From contig JAYTPK010000287.1 in assembly GCA_043747295.1 (NCBI GenBank), forward strand, positions 1 through 11,773: 11,773 nucleotides of DNA. The letters run 5' to 3'. This DNA comes from JAAFIP01 sp043747295 (GTDB lineage: Bacteria > Pseudomonadota > Gammaproteobacteria > Burkholderiales > Burkholderiaceae_C). Both the position numbers and the translations under genes were made by a program. Position 1 is the first letter of the stretch; each line of letters opens with the position of its first letter. This document shows positions 5,766 through 10,944 of the stretch, piece after piece. Under the pieces are notes generated by a model, which had not been told where the DNA came from, did not search any database, and saw nothing but the letters and a program-made list of their open reading frames with translations.

Positions 5766-6293
5766 TTGCGCCACCAACACCGAATCACCAAATACAACCC
5801 CGCTTTACGCGATGCCAGTGGCGCTTTCACGGGCGATGATTGGACGGCTTGCTCGGATGTAGGGCGAGCGTTTGGCGGGGTGGTGTTGGCTCAGGCGGCT
5901 TATCAGCTGGTGGAAGATGCTTATGTGTTTGCCGTGGATTCGCTGCTGCGAGCGGCTGGGGTGGACAGTTTGCAGGTTCGTGGTTTAGAAAACCGTAGCA
6001 ATATCAAGCTGCTGGGTTTTGTGTAGCCGGGAGCCGATTTGAATGTGGCGCAATGTGCCGAGTTTGCGCGTGTCGCGTTGCGCGAACGGGCTTGGGGCAG
6101 GTTGGTAGCGCCGGGGCGGGCGTATGTGCATTTTGGGTACGACTACTACATGTATATCGGTTTACCTAGAAAGTGTGCGGATACGTTGGATGCTGTGCAG
6201 CAGCGTGGTTTGTTTGTAGAGCCGTTTCGCTCCCCGTATCTTCGGGCAAACACAGTTACCGCTGCGCTACATGATCGCTACTGTGCCAGTTAA
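5766..6293 (+). pseudogene. Broken gene of a conserved family of unknown function (in-frame TAG)
   Basis: Two open segments lie in the same frame, separated by a single TAG at 6024-6026. The first encodes HRITKYNPALRDASGAFTGDDW, then SDVGRAFGGVVL, YQLVEDAYVFAVDSLL and GLENRSN. The second, directly in phase, encodes AECARVALRE-like sequence, WGRLVAP, then VHFGYDYYMYIGLPRKC and GLFVEPFRSPY. Together they look like one protein of about 170 residues that I associate with a widespread uncharacterised family (KYNPxxRDxxGxxTxDDW, DIGRxFxG, FGYDYYMYIG). I cannot name a function. No ATG is in place: the frame opens with TTG at 5766 and there is no ribosome binding site. With the lost start, the stop codon and the broken sequence after 6293, a pseudogene is the best reading. 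Amber read-through or two split products is the alternative. Confidence 0.6.
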
Positions 6294-6432
6294 AGCGGTG
6301 ATTGAGTGTTGTCGTGATGAAAATCTGCAGCAAGGTGCGGCCTACCAGCTGGTGATGACTACTACCTATCGCGCGTGTTTGCGGAGGATTTTGCAGCGCG
6401 ACTTCCTCAAGCGCCGCAGCTCACGGTGCTAG
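6271..6432 (+). pseudogene. Frameshifted ORF remnant, convergent with phoH
   Basis: From the ATG at 6271 the frame reads MIATVPVKAVIECCRDENLQQGAAYQLV, then turns into a Thr/Arg-rich unnatural sequence. One added base near 6350 (CTGGTGATGAC read as GTG-GAT-GAC) restores a far more natural continuation, DDYYLSRVFAEDFAARLPQAPQLTVLEH, ending at a TAA at 6438-6440. A degraded copy of that same C-terminal end (EYYL…ARLPQSQQLTLVDYSKP) lies at 7509-7612. The real gene therefore ended convergently with phoH before the locus was duplicated. The family is not recognised. It overlaps the end of the preceding pseudogene in another frame, so the two could once have been one gene or neighbours. Confidence 0.45.
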
Positions 6433-6479
6433 AACATTAACAAGCTCACGCTGCTGCAATATAAAACTAACAAAGAAAA

Positions 6480-6554
6480 GGGCACTTTTACCAATAAAAA
6501 GTGCCCGTAGTCCAAGTATTTACTGCTCAAGCAGCTATGAAATTAATAGTAATT
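6480..6554 (+). repeat. Dispersed repeat copy 3, with the best-preserved hairpin
   Basis: A perfect 10-bp stem GGGCACTTTT (6480-6489) / AAAAGTGCCC (6497-6506) with a 7-base loop is followed at once by the core GTAGTCCAAGTATTTACTG, CTCAAGCAGCTATG and AAATTAATAGTA. The core contains a second small palindrome, CTGCT-CA-AGCAG. It lies between the convergent ORF remnant and the phoH end fragment, where the hairpin could act as a bidirectional transcription stop (inference). Confidence 0.85.
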
Positions 6555-6640
6555 ACAAAACTTCACTAGCAAAATCTGCCAGCCGTGACCGCTCACCGCG
6601 TGCTAGTGTGCTTTGCCACGCGCATTGGGCTTTGAGCTTG
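6554..6640 (-). pseudogene. Duplicated fragment of the phoH C-terminus
   Basis: Read on the minus strand this encodes the last 17 residues of PhoH unchanged (LARGERSRLADFASEVL), preceded by about 10 altered residues, and ends in TAA where the intact gene has TAG. Upstream of this the similarity ends abruptly at about 6640. There is no start and no helicase domain, so it is a remnant of duplication. It is useful as a marker of the original phoH terminus. Confidence 0.75.
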
Positions 6641-6690
6641 CGGGGTATTTCGTACACACAGCTTAATCGGTTGGAGTTGATGGCGTACCT

Positions 6691-7113
6691 TCAACCCATC
6701 AAGTACAGCCCCACTCTATCGGTGGTCCATGTTGCTATACCTGCGCCAAAGAAATCTGCATCTTCCGTCCATACCGGACAGCCTATCGTCATGGCACATG
6801 CCAAGACAGGCCAATCGTCTGCATCACGGATGGCAATGCGTTGCAAGGCCTGCTGTTGCACACCTGCGTAAAGCTCATGGTCAATAGACTGAACAATGCT
6901 CTCCAGGATATCCAGCACATTCATGGCAGCACCCACTTTCACGCCTCGCTTTTCCAGCAAAGCGGGGAGATACTTTCGTGCATCTGCATACGCCACATCC
7001 GGTGCAAAAAACTTGACCTGTGGAGCATTGTCAATAATCAGTTCACGCACCCGTTTACCCAGCACCGCGCGAATCAAAATATTCGCATCCAGCACAATCG
7101 CTTTGTGGGTCAT
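6691..7113 (-). CDS. PIN-domain ribonuclease toxin (VapC-like)
   Basis: A 140-residue single PIN domain, the fold of Mg-dependent ribonucleases used as toxins in VapBC-type systems. The acidic positions are visible: Asp9 in IVLDANILIR, an ADAR segment with Asp44 where Glu is often found, Asp97/Asp99/Asp100 in RDADDWPVLACA, and Asp118/Asp120 in WTEDADFFG. It resembles the group annotated as PIN-domain putative toxin-antitoxin component. The start ATG at 7113 is 6 bp after the stop of the antitoxin gene, and the two are clearly co-transcribed, antitoxin first. The natural RNA target cannot be told from sequence. Its 3' end lies about 50 bp from the left direct repeat. A TTGATGG/CCATCAA hairpin overlaps its stop (6677-6702). 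Confidence 0.85.
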   Translation of the reverse strand: MTHKAIVLDANILIRAVLGKRVRELIIDNAPQVKFFAPDVAYADARKYLPALLEKRGVKVGAAMNVLDILESIVQSIDHELYAGVQQQALQRIAIRDADDWPVLACAMTIGCPVWTEDADFFGAGIATWTTDRVGLYLMG

Positions 7114-7119
7114 GCTGCT

Positions 7120-7395
7120 TTAGCTTTGGGTTTTTTTGGTTAATGCCGCTTTATTACGCACCGTTTTGAAGTCGGCTACAACGTCATTTACGTCAACACT
7201 CTGGGACGTAATGAGCCGGTCTAAGGTTTTGCTGGCTTTTTTTAGCGCCACCAGATCGGCAGCTATCTGGCCTTGCGTAGGGATAAAGTAGCCGATGGTT
7301 TGCCCATGACGCGTGACTGCCACTGGCGTGCTGGAGGCAATGTAGCCCGCCATATCGGCCCGAAACTCTCTAATACCTACTTTTACTGTTTGCAT
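7120..7395 (-). CDS. Phd/YefM-family antitoxin
   Basis: A 91-residue protein. The N-terminal half is a Phd/YefM DNA-binding domain: VKVGIREFRADMAGYIASSTPVAVTRHGQTIGYFIP, residues 4-39. The C-terminal half (LKKASKTLDRLI…VVADFKTVRNKAA) is the charged helical tail expected to wrap around the toxin. It should neutralise the PIN protein and repress its own promoter. The start is taken at the ATG at 7395, because an AGGTGACC motif lies just before it on the minus strand and the family begins close to this point. An upstream in-frame ATG at 7437 would fall within the operator palindromes. Pairing of a Phd-type antitoxin with a PIN toxin, rather than Doc or YoeB, is a common mixed arrangement. Confidence 0.85.
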   Translation of the reverse strand: MQTVKVGIREFRADMAGYIASSTPVAVTRHGQTIGYFIPTQGQIAADLVALKKASKTLDRLITSQSVDVNDVVADFKTVRNKAALTKKTQS

Positions 7396-7414
7396 AGGGT
7401 CACCTTGTAGAAGC

Positions 7415-7443
7415 TGATTGTGAATCAATGTGTACACATTTTA
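7415..7443 (-). promoter_or_regulatory. Twin palindromes and -10 box upstream of the Phd/PIN operon
   Basis: AATGTGTACACATT (7427-7440) is a perfect 14-bp palindrome. It abuts a second one, TGATT-GTG-AATCA (7415-7427). On the minus strand a TAAAAT box (plus 7438-7443) precedes them, so the transcript would start inside the first palindrome. This is a typical layout for an autorepressed antitoxin operon. The -35 is weak, which fits regulation but leaves the promoter call uncertain. Confidence 0.5.
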
Positions 7444-7511
7444 CACGCATTTGAAACCTTATATGTGCGCACAATCGTTCAACCTAAGCTTTCGGTGAAC
7501 AGCAAAAGAGT

Positions 7512-7779
7512 ACTACCTGCGCGCGTGCTTGCGGAGGATTTTCGCGGCGCGGCTTCCTCAATCGCAGCAGCTCACGCTAGTGGATTATTCAAAGCCCACG
7601 GTCCATGAGTAGAAAGCACTAAATTACCAGTCAAATAGGCCAGTAGTCCAAGTATTTACTGCTCAAGCAGCTATGAAATTAATAGTAGCTACAAAACTTC
7701 ACTAGCAAAATCCGCCAACCGAGACCGCTCACCGCGTGCCAGCGTGATATGCCCACCGTGCGGCCAGCCTTTGAACTTG
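7512..7779 (+). repeat. Right direct repeat (B) flanking the Phd/PIN module; overlaps the phoH 3' end
   Basis: Counterpart of 6361-6640. It begins with a degraded end of the convergent ORF (frame from about 7509, with one lost and one gained base relative to copy A, ending in TAG at 7610-7612). It continues through repeat copy 4 and into the intact phoH gene as far as about 7779. Similarity to copy A starts abruptly at 7512. The other 250 bp or so between the antitoxin gene and phoH hold nothing else recognisable. Confidence 0.8.
7613..7690 (+). repeat. Dispersed repeat copy 4 at the phoH stop codon
   Basis: The core from 7643 is identical to copy 3 over its first 46 bases and ends within the phoH stop codon. 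The hairpin arm before it (7613-7642, AAAGCACTAAATTACCAG…) is degraded and no longer folds well, unlike copy 3. So after duplication only copy 3 kept, or restored, a functional stem. Confidence 0.8.
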
Positions 7780-9494
7780 TCTACCGCAAACGTCATGCCA
7801 GATGAGCCTTCAGTGAGGTAGGGCGTGTCGATCTGCGCCAGGTTGCCCATGCAGATGATCTTGGTGCCCGGGCCTGCGCGGGTGATGAGCGTTTTCATCT
7901 GCTTAGGCGTTAGGTTCTGCGCTTCGTCGATGATCACGTACTTGTTCATAAACGTGCGGCCGCGCATAAAGTTCATGCTTTTGATTTTTATTTTGCTGCG
8001 GATCAGCTCGTTGGTGGCCGCGCGGCCCCATTCGCCTGCGCCGCCGCTGTTGCTGTCGTTTTTGGTTAAAAACTCCAGGTTGTCGTCCAGCGCGCCCATC
8101 CAGGGGCCCATTTTTTCTTCTTCGGTGCCGGGCAAAAAGCCGATGTCTTCGCCCACACTCACTGTGGCACGGGTCATGATGATCTCGGTGTAGCGGCGGT
8201 CGTCTAGCACTTGGGTCAGGCCTGCGGCCAGCGCCATCAGCGTTTTGCCGGTGCCTGCGGTGCCTGCCAGGGTGACCAGGTCTACATCCGGGTCCATCAG
8301 CAGGTTCATGGCAAAGGTTTGCTCACGGTTGCGCGTGGTCACGCCCCAAATGGCGTTTTTGGCGTGGCCGTAGTCTTTGAGGGTTTTCAGCACGGCAGTG
8401 CGGTCGCGGATCTCGGTCACGCGGGCGTAGAGCGTGGGTTCGCCGGGGGCTTCAAAATACACAAACTGGTTGATTAACATGCTGGGCACGGCTGGGCCAG
8501 TCACGCGGTAGTAGGTGTGGGTGCCTTGCTGCCAGCTTTCGACAGTTTTGCCGTGTTTGTCCCAAAAGTCAGGGGCTAGCGCCATCGCGCCGGTGTACAG
8601 CAGGTCGCCGTCTTCCAGGGTTTTGTCGTTTTGATAGTCGTCGGTGGGCAGGCCCAGCGCGCGGGCTTTGACGCGCATGTTGATGTCTTTTGACACCAGC
8701 ACCACGTCTTGTGGCGCTTTGCCTGACGCTTTAGCTTGCGTGCGGCTGTTCTCACCCAATGCGGCCACTACGCCCAATATTTGGTTGTCGGCCTTGCCTT
8801 GGGGCAGGCTGCTGGGCAAGGTGTAGTCTAGGGGCAGGGTTTGAAAAAACAGCCTGCCGCCCGCAGTGCGGTGGCCAGTGCTGTCAAGCTTGAGGCCTTG
8901 GGCCATGTCGGCACCGGTGGCACCAGCCAGCGCGTCTAGCGTGCGGCTAACTTGGCGGGCGTTGCGTGCCACCTCGGTCATGCCTTTTTTGTGGCCGTCT
9001 AGCTCCTCGAGCACGATCATGGGTAAAAAGATGTCGTGCTCTTCAAACCTGAACAAGCTCATCGGGTCGTGCATTAGCACGTTGGTGTCTAGCACAAACA
9101 GCTTGGCAGGGCCCGTGGATTTGGCTTTTTTAGCTTTGGGCTGTGCAGGGCGCTTGCTATCGTTACCATAGCTGTTTGAGCTGTAGATACTTGGACTATC
9201 GGCAGATTTGGCTTTAGATTTGCTGCTGACGTCTTGCAAATAGGCGGTGGTAGTTAAATCTACATCGTCGTCTTCTACGTCATGCGCAGTATTAGCACCG
9301 CCGCCGCCTTGGCGTGCCGACAGGTGGCTTGTTAAATCTAGGGCTTGCGGGTTACCCTTGCCGTTGTCATCAAACGTGCCGCTGCGCCCGGAGGGTTTTC
9401 GAGCTGCCTTGGACATGCTGTGGCGTGCTGGAGCGTCGTACGCTTCGGGCGACAGGAGGGCGGCTCGTTGGATGGGGGCTGGAGGCAGTGGCAT
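7689..9494 (-). CDS. PhoH-family protein: PIN domain fused to PhoH ATPase
   Basis: A 601-residue cytosolic protein of the PIN-PhoH (PhoH2/YlaK-like) architecture; mycobacterial relatives act as sequence-specific RNA helicase and ribonuclease. Residues 1-130 are low-complexity. The PIN domain starts near 131 (KLFVLDTNVLMHDP, Asp136; FLPMIVLEELDGHKKG; KADNQILGV, Asp236; VSKDINMR, Asp270). The ATPase domain has Walker A GTAGTGKT at 411-418 and Walker B VIIDEAQ at 520-526, followed by NLTPKQMKTLITRAG. The ATG at 9494 is chosen because AGGTG lies about 9 bp upstream; a GTG at 9506 is in frame but lacks a binding site. Oddities: residues about 99-112 are encoded by a copy of the dispersed repeat, and the 3' end is duplicated at 6554-6640. 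The Phd antitoxin partner seen in some PhoH2 operons is not adjacent upstream. Confidence 0.92.
   Translation of the reverse strand: MPLPPAPIQRAALLSPEAYDAPARHSMSKAARKPSGRSGTFDDNGKGNPQALDLTSHLSARQGGGGANTAHDVEDDDVDLTTTAYLQDVSSKSKAKSADSPSIYSSNSYGNDSKRPAQPKAKKAKSTGPAKLFVLDTNVLMHDPMSLFRFEEHDIFLPMIVLEELDGHKKGMTEVARNARQVSRTLDALAGATGADMAQGLKLDSTGHRTAGGRLFFQTLPLDYTLPSSLPQGKADNQILGVVAALGENSRTQAKASGKAPQDVVLVSKDINMRVKARALGLPTDDYQNDKTLEDGDLLYTGAMALAPDFWDKHGKTVESWQQGTHTYYRVTGPAVPSMLINQFVYFEAPGEPTLYARVTEIRDRTAVLKTLKDYGHAKNAIWGVTTRNREQTFAMNLLMDPDVDLVTLAGTAGTGKTLMALAAGLTQVLDDRRYTEIIMTRATVSVGEDIGFLPGTEEEKMGPWMGALDDNLEFLTKNDSNSGGAGEWGRAATNELIRSKIKIKSMNFMRGRTFMNKYVIIDEAQNLTPKQMKTLITRAGPGTKIICMGNLAQIDTPYLTEGSSGMTFAVDKFKGWPHGGHITLARGERSRLADFASEVL
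9157..9200 (-). repeat. Dispersed repeat core in frame inside phoH
   Basis: On the minus strand the phoH linker reads TAGTCCAAGTATCTAC, then AGCTCAAACAGCTATG and a short tail ending GATAG. Against copies 3 and 4 there are 29 matches in the first 32 positions. It is translated as DSPSIYSSNSYGND between two Lys/Ser-rich linker segments, just before the PIN domain. No hairpin arm is present beside it. Confidence 0.7.
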
Positions 9495-9554
9495 AGGGTA
9501 GGACACCTATTGGTAGGGTGGGGGTTGGGAAGTTAAAGAATGCAAGATTCCAAA

Positions 9555-9645
9555 AGTGAAAAAGCCACCCAGCAGGCCGGGTGGCTTGTTCTACTTCATT
9601 GGTGAAAGCGGGCCACGAGGGCCGCACTGTCGGTATCAAATGCAT
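9555..9645 (-). ncRNA. Candidate small RNA or phoH leader with terminator
   Basis: A well-formed promoter on the minus strand (see next entry) would start a transcript at about 9645. After about 55-60 nt it meets a strong intrinsic terminator. In between there is a second hairpin (plus 9608-9625, four base pairs, a mismatch, two more pairs, ACGA loop). The unit is about 90 nt, between bcp and phoH, with no start codon and ribosome binding site pair inside it. It is either a free-standing small RNA or an attenuated 5' leader of phoH, whose ATG lies about 60 nt beyond the terminator. The sequence does not match an RNA family that I can name. Confidence 0.4.
9562..9587 (-). terminator. Intrinsic terminator upstream of phoH
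   Basis: A perfect 9-bp stem AAGCCACCC (9562-9570) / GGGTGGCTT (9579-9587) with an 8-base loop. On the minus strand it is followed by TTTTTCACTTTT, a good U-tract; on the plus strand no T run follows. It would end bcp read-through as well as the short transcript from the 9652-9679 promoter. Confidence 0.75.
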
Positions 9646-9651
9646 AGCATT

Positions 9652-9679
9652 ACTATACACCTGCCAACTTGCCCGTCAA
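9652..9679 (-). promoter_or_regulatory. Sigma-70 type promoter between bcp and phoH
   Basis: On the minus strand TTGACG (plus 9674-9679) is spaced 16 bp from TATAGT (plus 9652-9657), five of six matches to consensus in each box. It is the best promoter match in the window. It points at the terminator 65 bp downstream and, beyond that, phoH. Confidence 0.6.
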
Positions 9680-9775
9680 TGAAATATTTGTGAAAACGCT
9701 ATAAAAATAAAAACTTCAACAAAATCAACGCTACAAAGATAAGAGCGGGCTTTTGTCCTACGCTTTATGCGCTAT

Positions 9776-10252
9776 TTAGGCTGCTTTTTTTAACGCTTTA
9801 ACAGCTTTAAGCACTTCTTCCACGTGGCCAGGCACTTTCAGGCCGCGCCACTCTTGTTTCAATATGCCATCAGCACCAATCAAGAAGGTGCTGCGCTCGA
9901 TGCCTTTGACTTTTTTGCCGTACATAATTTTATTTTTCACTACGCCAAAGCCATGGCACATTTTTTCTTCGGTGTCGGCGATTAGCTCAAAGGGTAGCTC
10001 TAGCTTGGCTTTAAAGTCGGTGTGCGAGACCATGTTGTCGCGGCTTACGCCAAACACGGTGGCACCAACTTTGACAAACTCTTTATGCTTGTCACGAAAC
10101 TGCATAGCCTCGGTGGTACAACCGGGGGTATTGTCTTTGGGGTAAAAGTACAAAATCACCACGTGGCCGTGGTGCGAAGTATTGGTGACTTTCAATCCGC
10201 CTGTGGCGTTAGCTTCAAATTCGGGGAGGGGCTTGTTTACTACGACGGCCAT
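9776..10252 (-). CDS. bcp: Thiol peroxidase of the Bcp/PrxQ type
   Basis: A 158-residue cytosolic peroxiredoxin reducing hydrogen peroxide and organic hydroperoxides. The active site is YPKDNTPGCTTE with Pro38, Thr42 and peroxidatic Cys45; Arg120 in GIERSTFLI completes the catalytic set. The resolving cysteine found five residues after the peroxidatic one in E. coli Bcp is Met50 here. The only other cysteine is Cys99 (EEKMCHGFGV), so the enzyme is either 1-Cys or uses Cys99 or an outside thiol. The ATG at 10252 is chosen over an in-frame start four codons earlier because AGGTGAG lies 7 bp upstream. The basic tail KALKKAA closes the protein at normal length. A TTAAAATA box at about 10329-10336 (minus strand) may be its -10; the -35 is poor. 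Confidence 0.93.
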   Translation of the reverse strand: MAVVVNKPLPEFEANATGGLKVTNTSHHGHVVILYFYPKDNTPGCTTEAMQFRDKHKEFVKVGATVFGVSRDNMVSHTDFKAKLELPFELIADTEEKMCHGFGVVKNKIMYGKKVKGIERSTFLIGADGILKQEWRGLKVPGHVEEVLKAVKALKKAA

Positions 10253-10457
10253 TGCTGATCTCACCTAACTGTATGTAATGTGTGTGCATGCCCTGAGCAC
10301 CTGCTCAATAACGCTGCAAACAACCCCGTATTTTAACCTGTTTCGTTACAGCTTCTGACTTGCTACGCTTGCTTTCACATTGGGCTAGGGATAACACTTT
10401 GCATATAGTGCTGCAAACGGTGTGACAGTTTCTGGTACTTATTTGTATACGTTATAG

Positions 10458-10853
10458 CTAAAGATCTATCAAAAACACCCCCAAAACGTGTCTATCTTCG
10501 CCCGCCAAGATGTTGTAGGTGCGGCAGGCGGCCAGGGTGTCCATGGTTTCCAGGCCAATGCGGGCAGCCATCAGGGTGCGTTGCAGAGCTGGGCTGGGAA
10601 AGCGTAGTTTGGCTCCGCTGCCAAACACAATAAGCTCTGGCTTTAAGGCTGCCAGTTGATCAAACAGCTCTGCGCTAAGCTGGTCAAAGCCCACCCCGTG
10701 CCAGTCCATGCGCTCACCGCGCGAGCCGATGACGATGCTGTGGCTTACCTTCTCGAGCTGGGGCACGCCGCCAATGATGGAGCCTACTGACACCCAGCCC
10801 GGCCCGTAGGCATTGATGATTTGCGTGTCAGATTTGTCGGGCTGTAATTTCAT
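10458..10853 (-). CDS. Mth938/DUF498-domain protein
   Basis: A 131-residue protein of the Mth938 (DUF498, Xcc1710-like) family, related to the NDUFAF3 fold and without a settled bacterial function. Typical features are an early NAYGPGWVSVGS block (residues 13-24), a variable middle with IVIGSRGERMDW, then ELIVFGSGAKLRFPSPAL and the closing block GLETMDTLAACRTYNILAGEDRHVLGVFLID, with the conserved Cys and AxRTYNxLxxE pattern. The ATG at 10853 follows GAGAAG on the minus strand and matches family length; an upstream in-frame start at 10901 lies across the promoter and is rejected. It is divergent from the aminotransferase gene, sharing a 91-bp promoter region. Some 205 bp separate it from bcp, which probably has its own promoter. 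Confidence 0.87.
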   Translation of the reverse strand: MKLQPDKSDTQIINAYGPGWVSVGSIIGGVPQLEKVSHSIVIGSRGERMDWHGVGFDQLSAELFDQLAALKPELIVFGSGAKLRFPSPALQRTLMAARIGLETMDTLAACRTYNILAGEDRHVLGVFLIDL

Positions 10854-10870
10854 CAGTCTTCTCTGTTGCG

Positions 10871-10910
10871 CTGCACAAAATCTGTGCAGAAATGTGGTCA
10901 AATTATAGAT
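10871..10910. promoter_or_regulatory. Divergent promoter region with a perfect palindrome
   Basis: CTGCACA (10871-10877) and TGTGCAG (10883-10889) form a perfect 7-bp inverted repeat with a 5-base centre. The bases ATTATA at 10902-10907 give TATAAT on the minus strand (a perfect -10 towards the DUF498 gene) and overlap TATAGA at 10904-10909 on the plus strand (a -10 towards the aminotransferase). Neither has a strong -35. The palindrome covers the -35 region of the plus promoter and the start region of the minus transcript, a position suited to a repressor. Confidence 0.4.
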
Positions 10911-10944
10911 TCCTTAAATTGATCTTTGCTCCCGAAGGGACACC

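Larger units (their letters stand above)
6361..6640 (+). repeat. Left direct repeat (A) flanking the Phd/PIN module; contains a phoH 3'-end fragment
   Basis: This aligns along its length with 7512-7779. In order it holds the end of the convergent ORF remnant (6361-6440), a diverged stretch, dispersed-repeat copy 3 (6480-6554), and a copy of the last codons of phoH read on the minus strand (about 6554-6640). The phoH fragment still encodes TLARGERSRLADFASEVL and a TAA stop. Matching is perfect over the first 46 bases of the repeat core and falls off towards both ends. Homology stops at about 6640. Confidence 0.8.

Noticed and set aside
7901..7915. GTTAGGT box in the phoH region resembling an attC R' site
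   Set aside because: It lies within conserved phoH coding sequence (the region after Walker B) and has no partner box or arms.
9666..9775. AT-rich gap after bcp with two AACGCTA-type strings as a further dispersed-repeat copy
   Set aside because: It lacks the AGTCCAAG core and the hairpin, and the short similarity is not enough to group it with the family.
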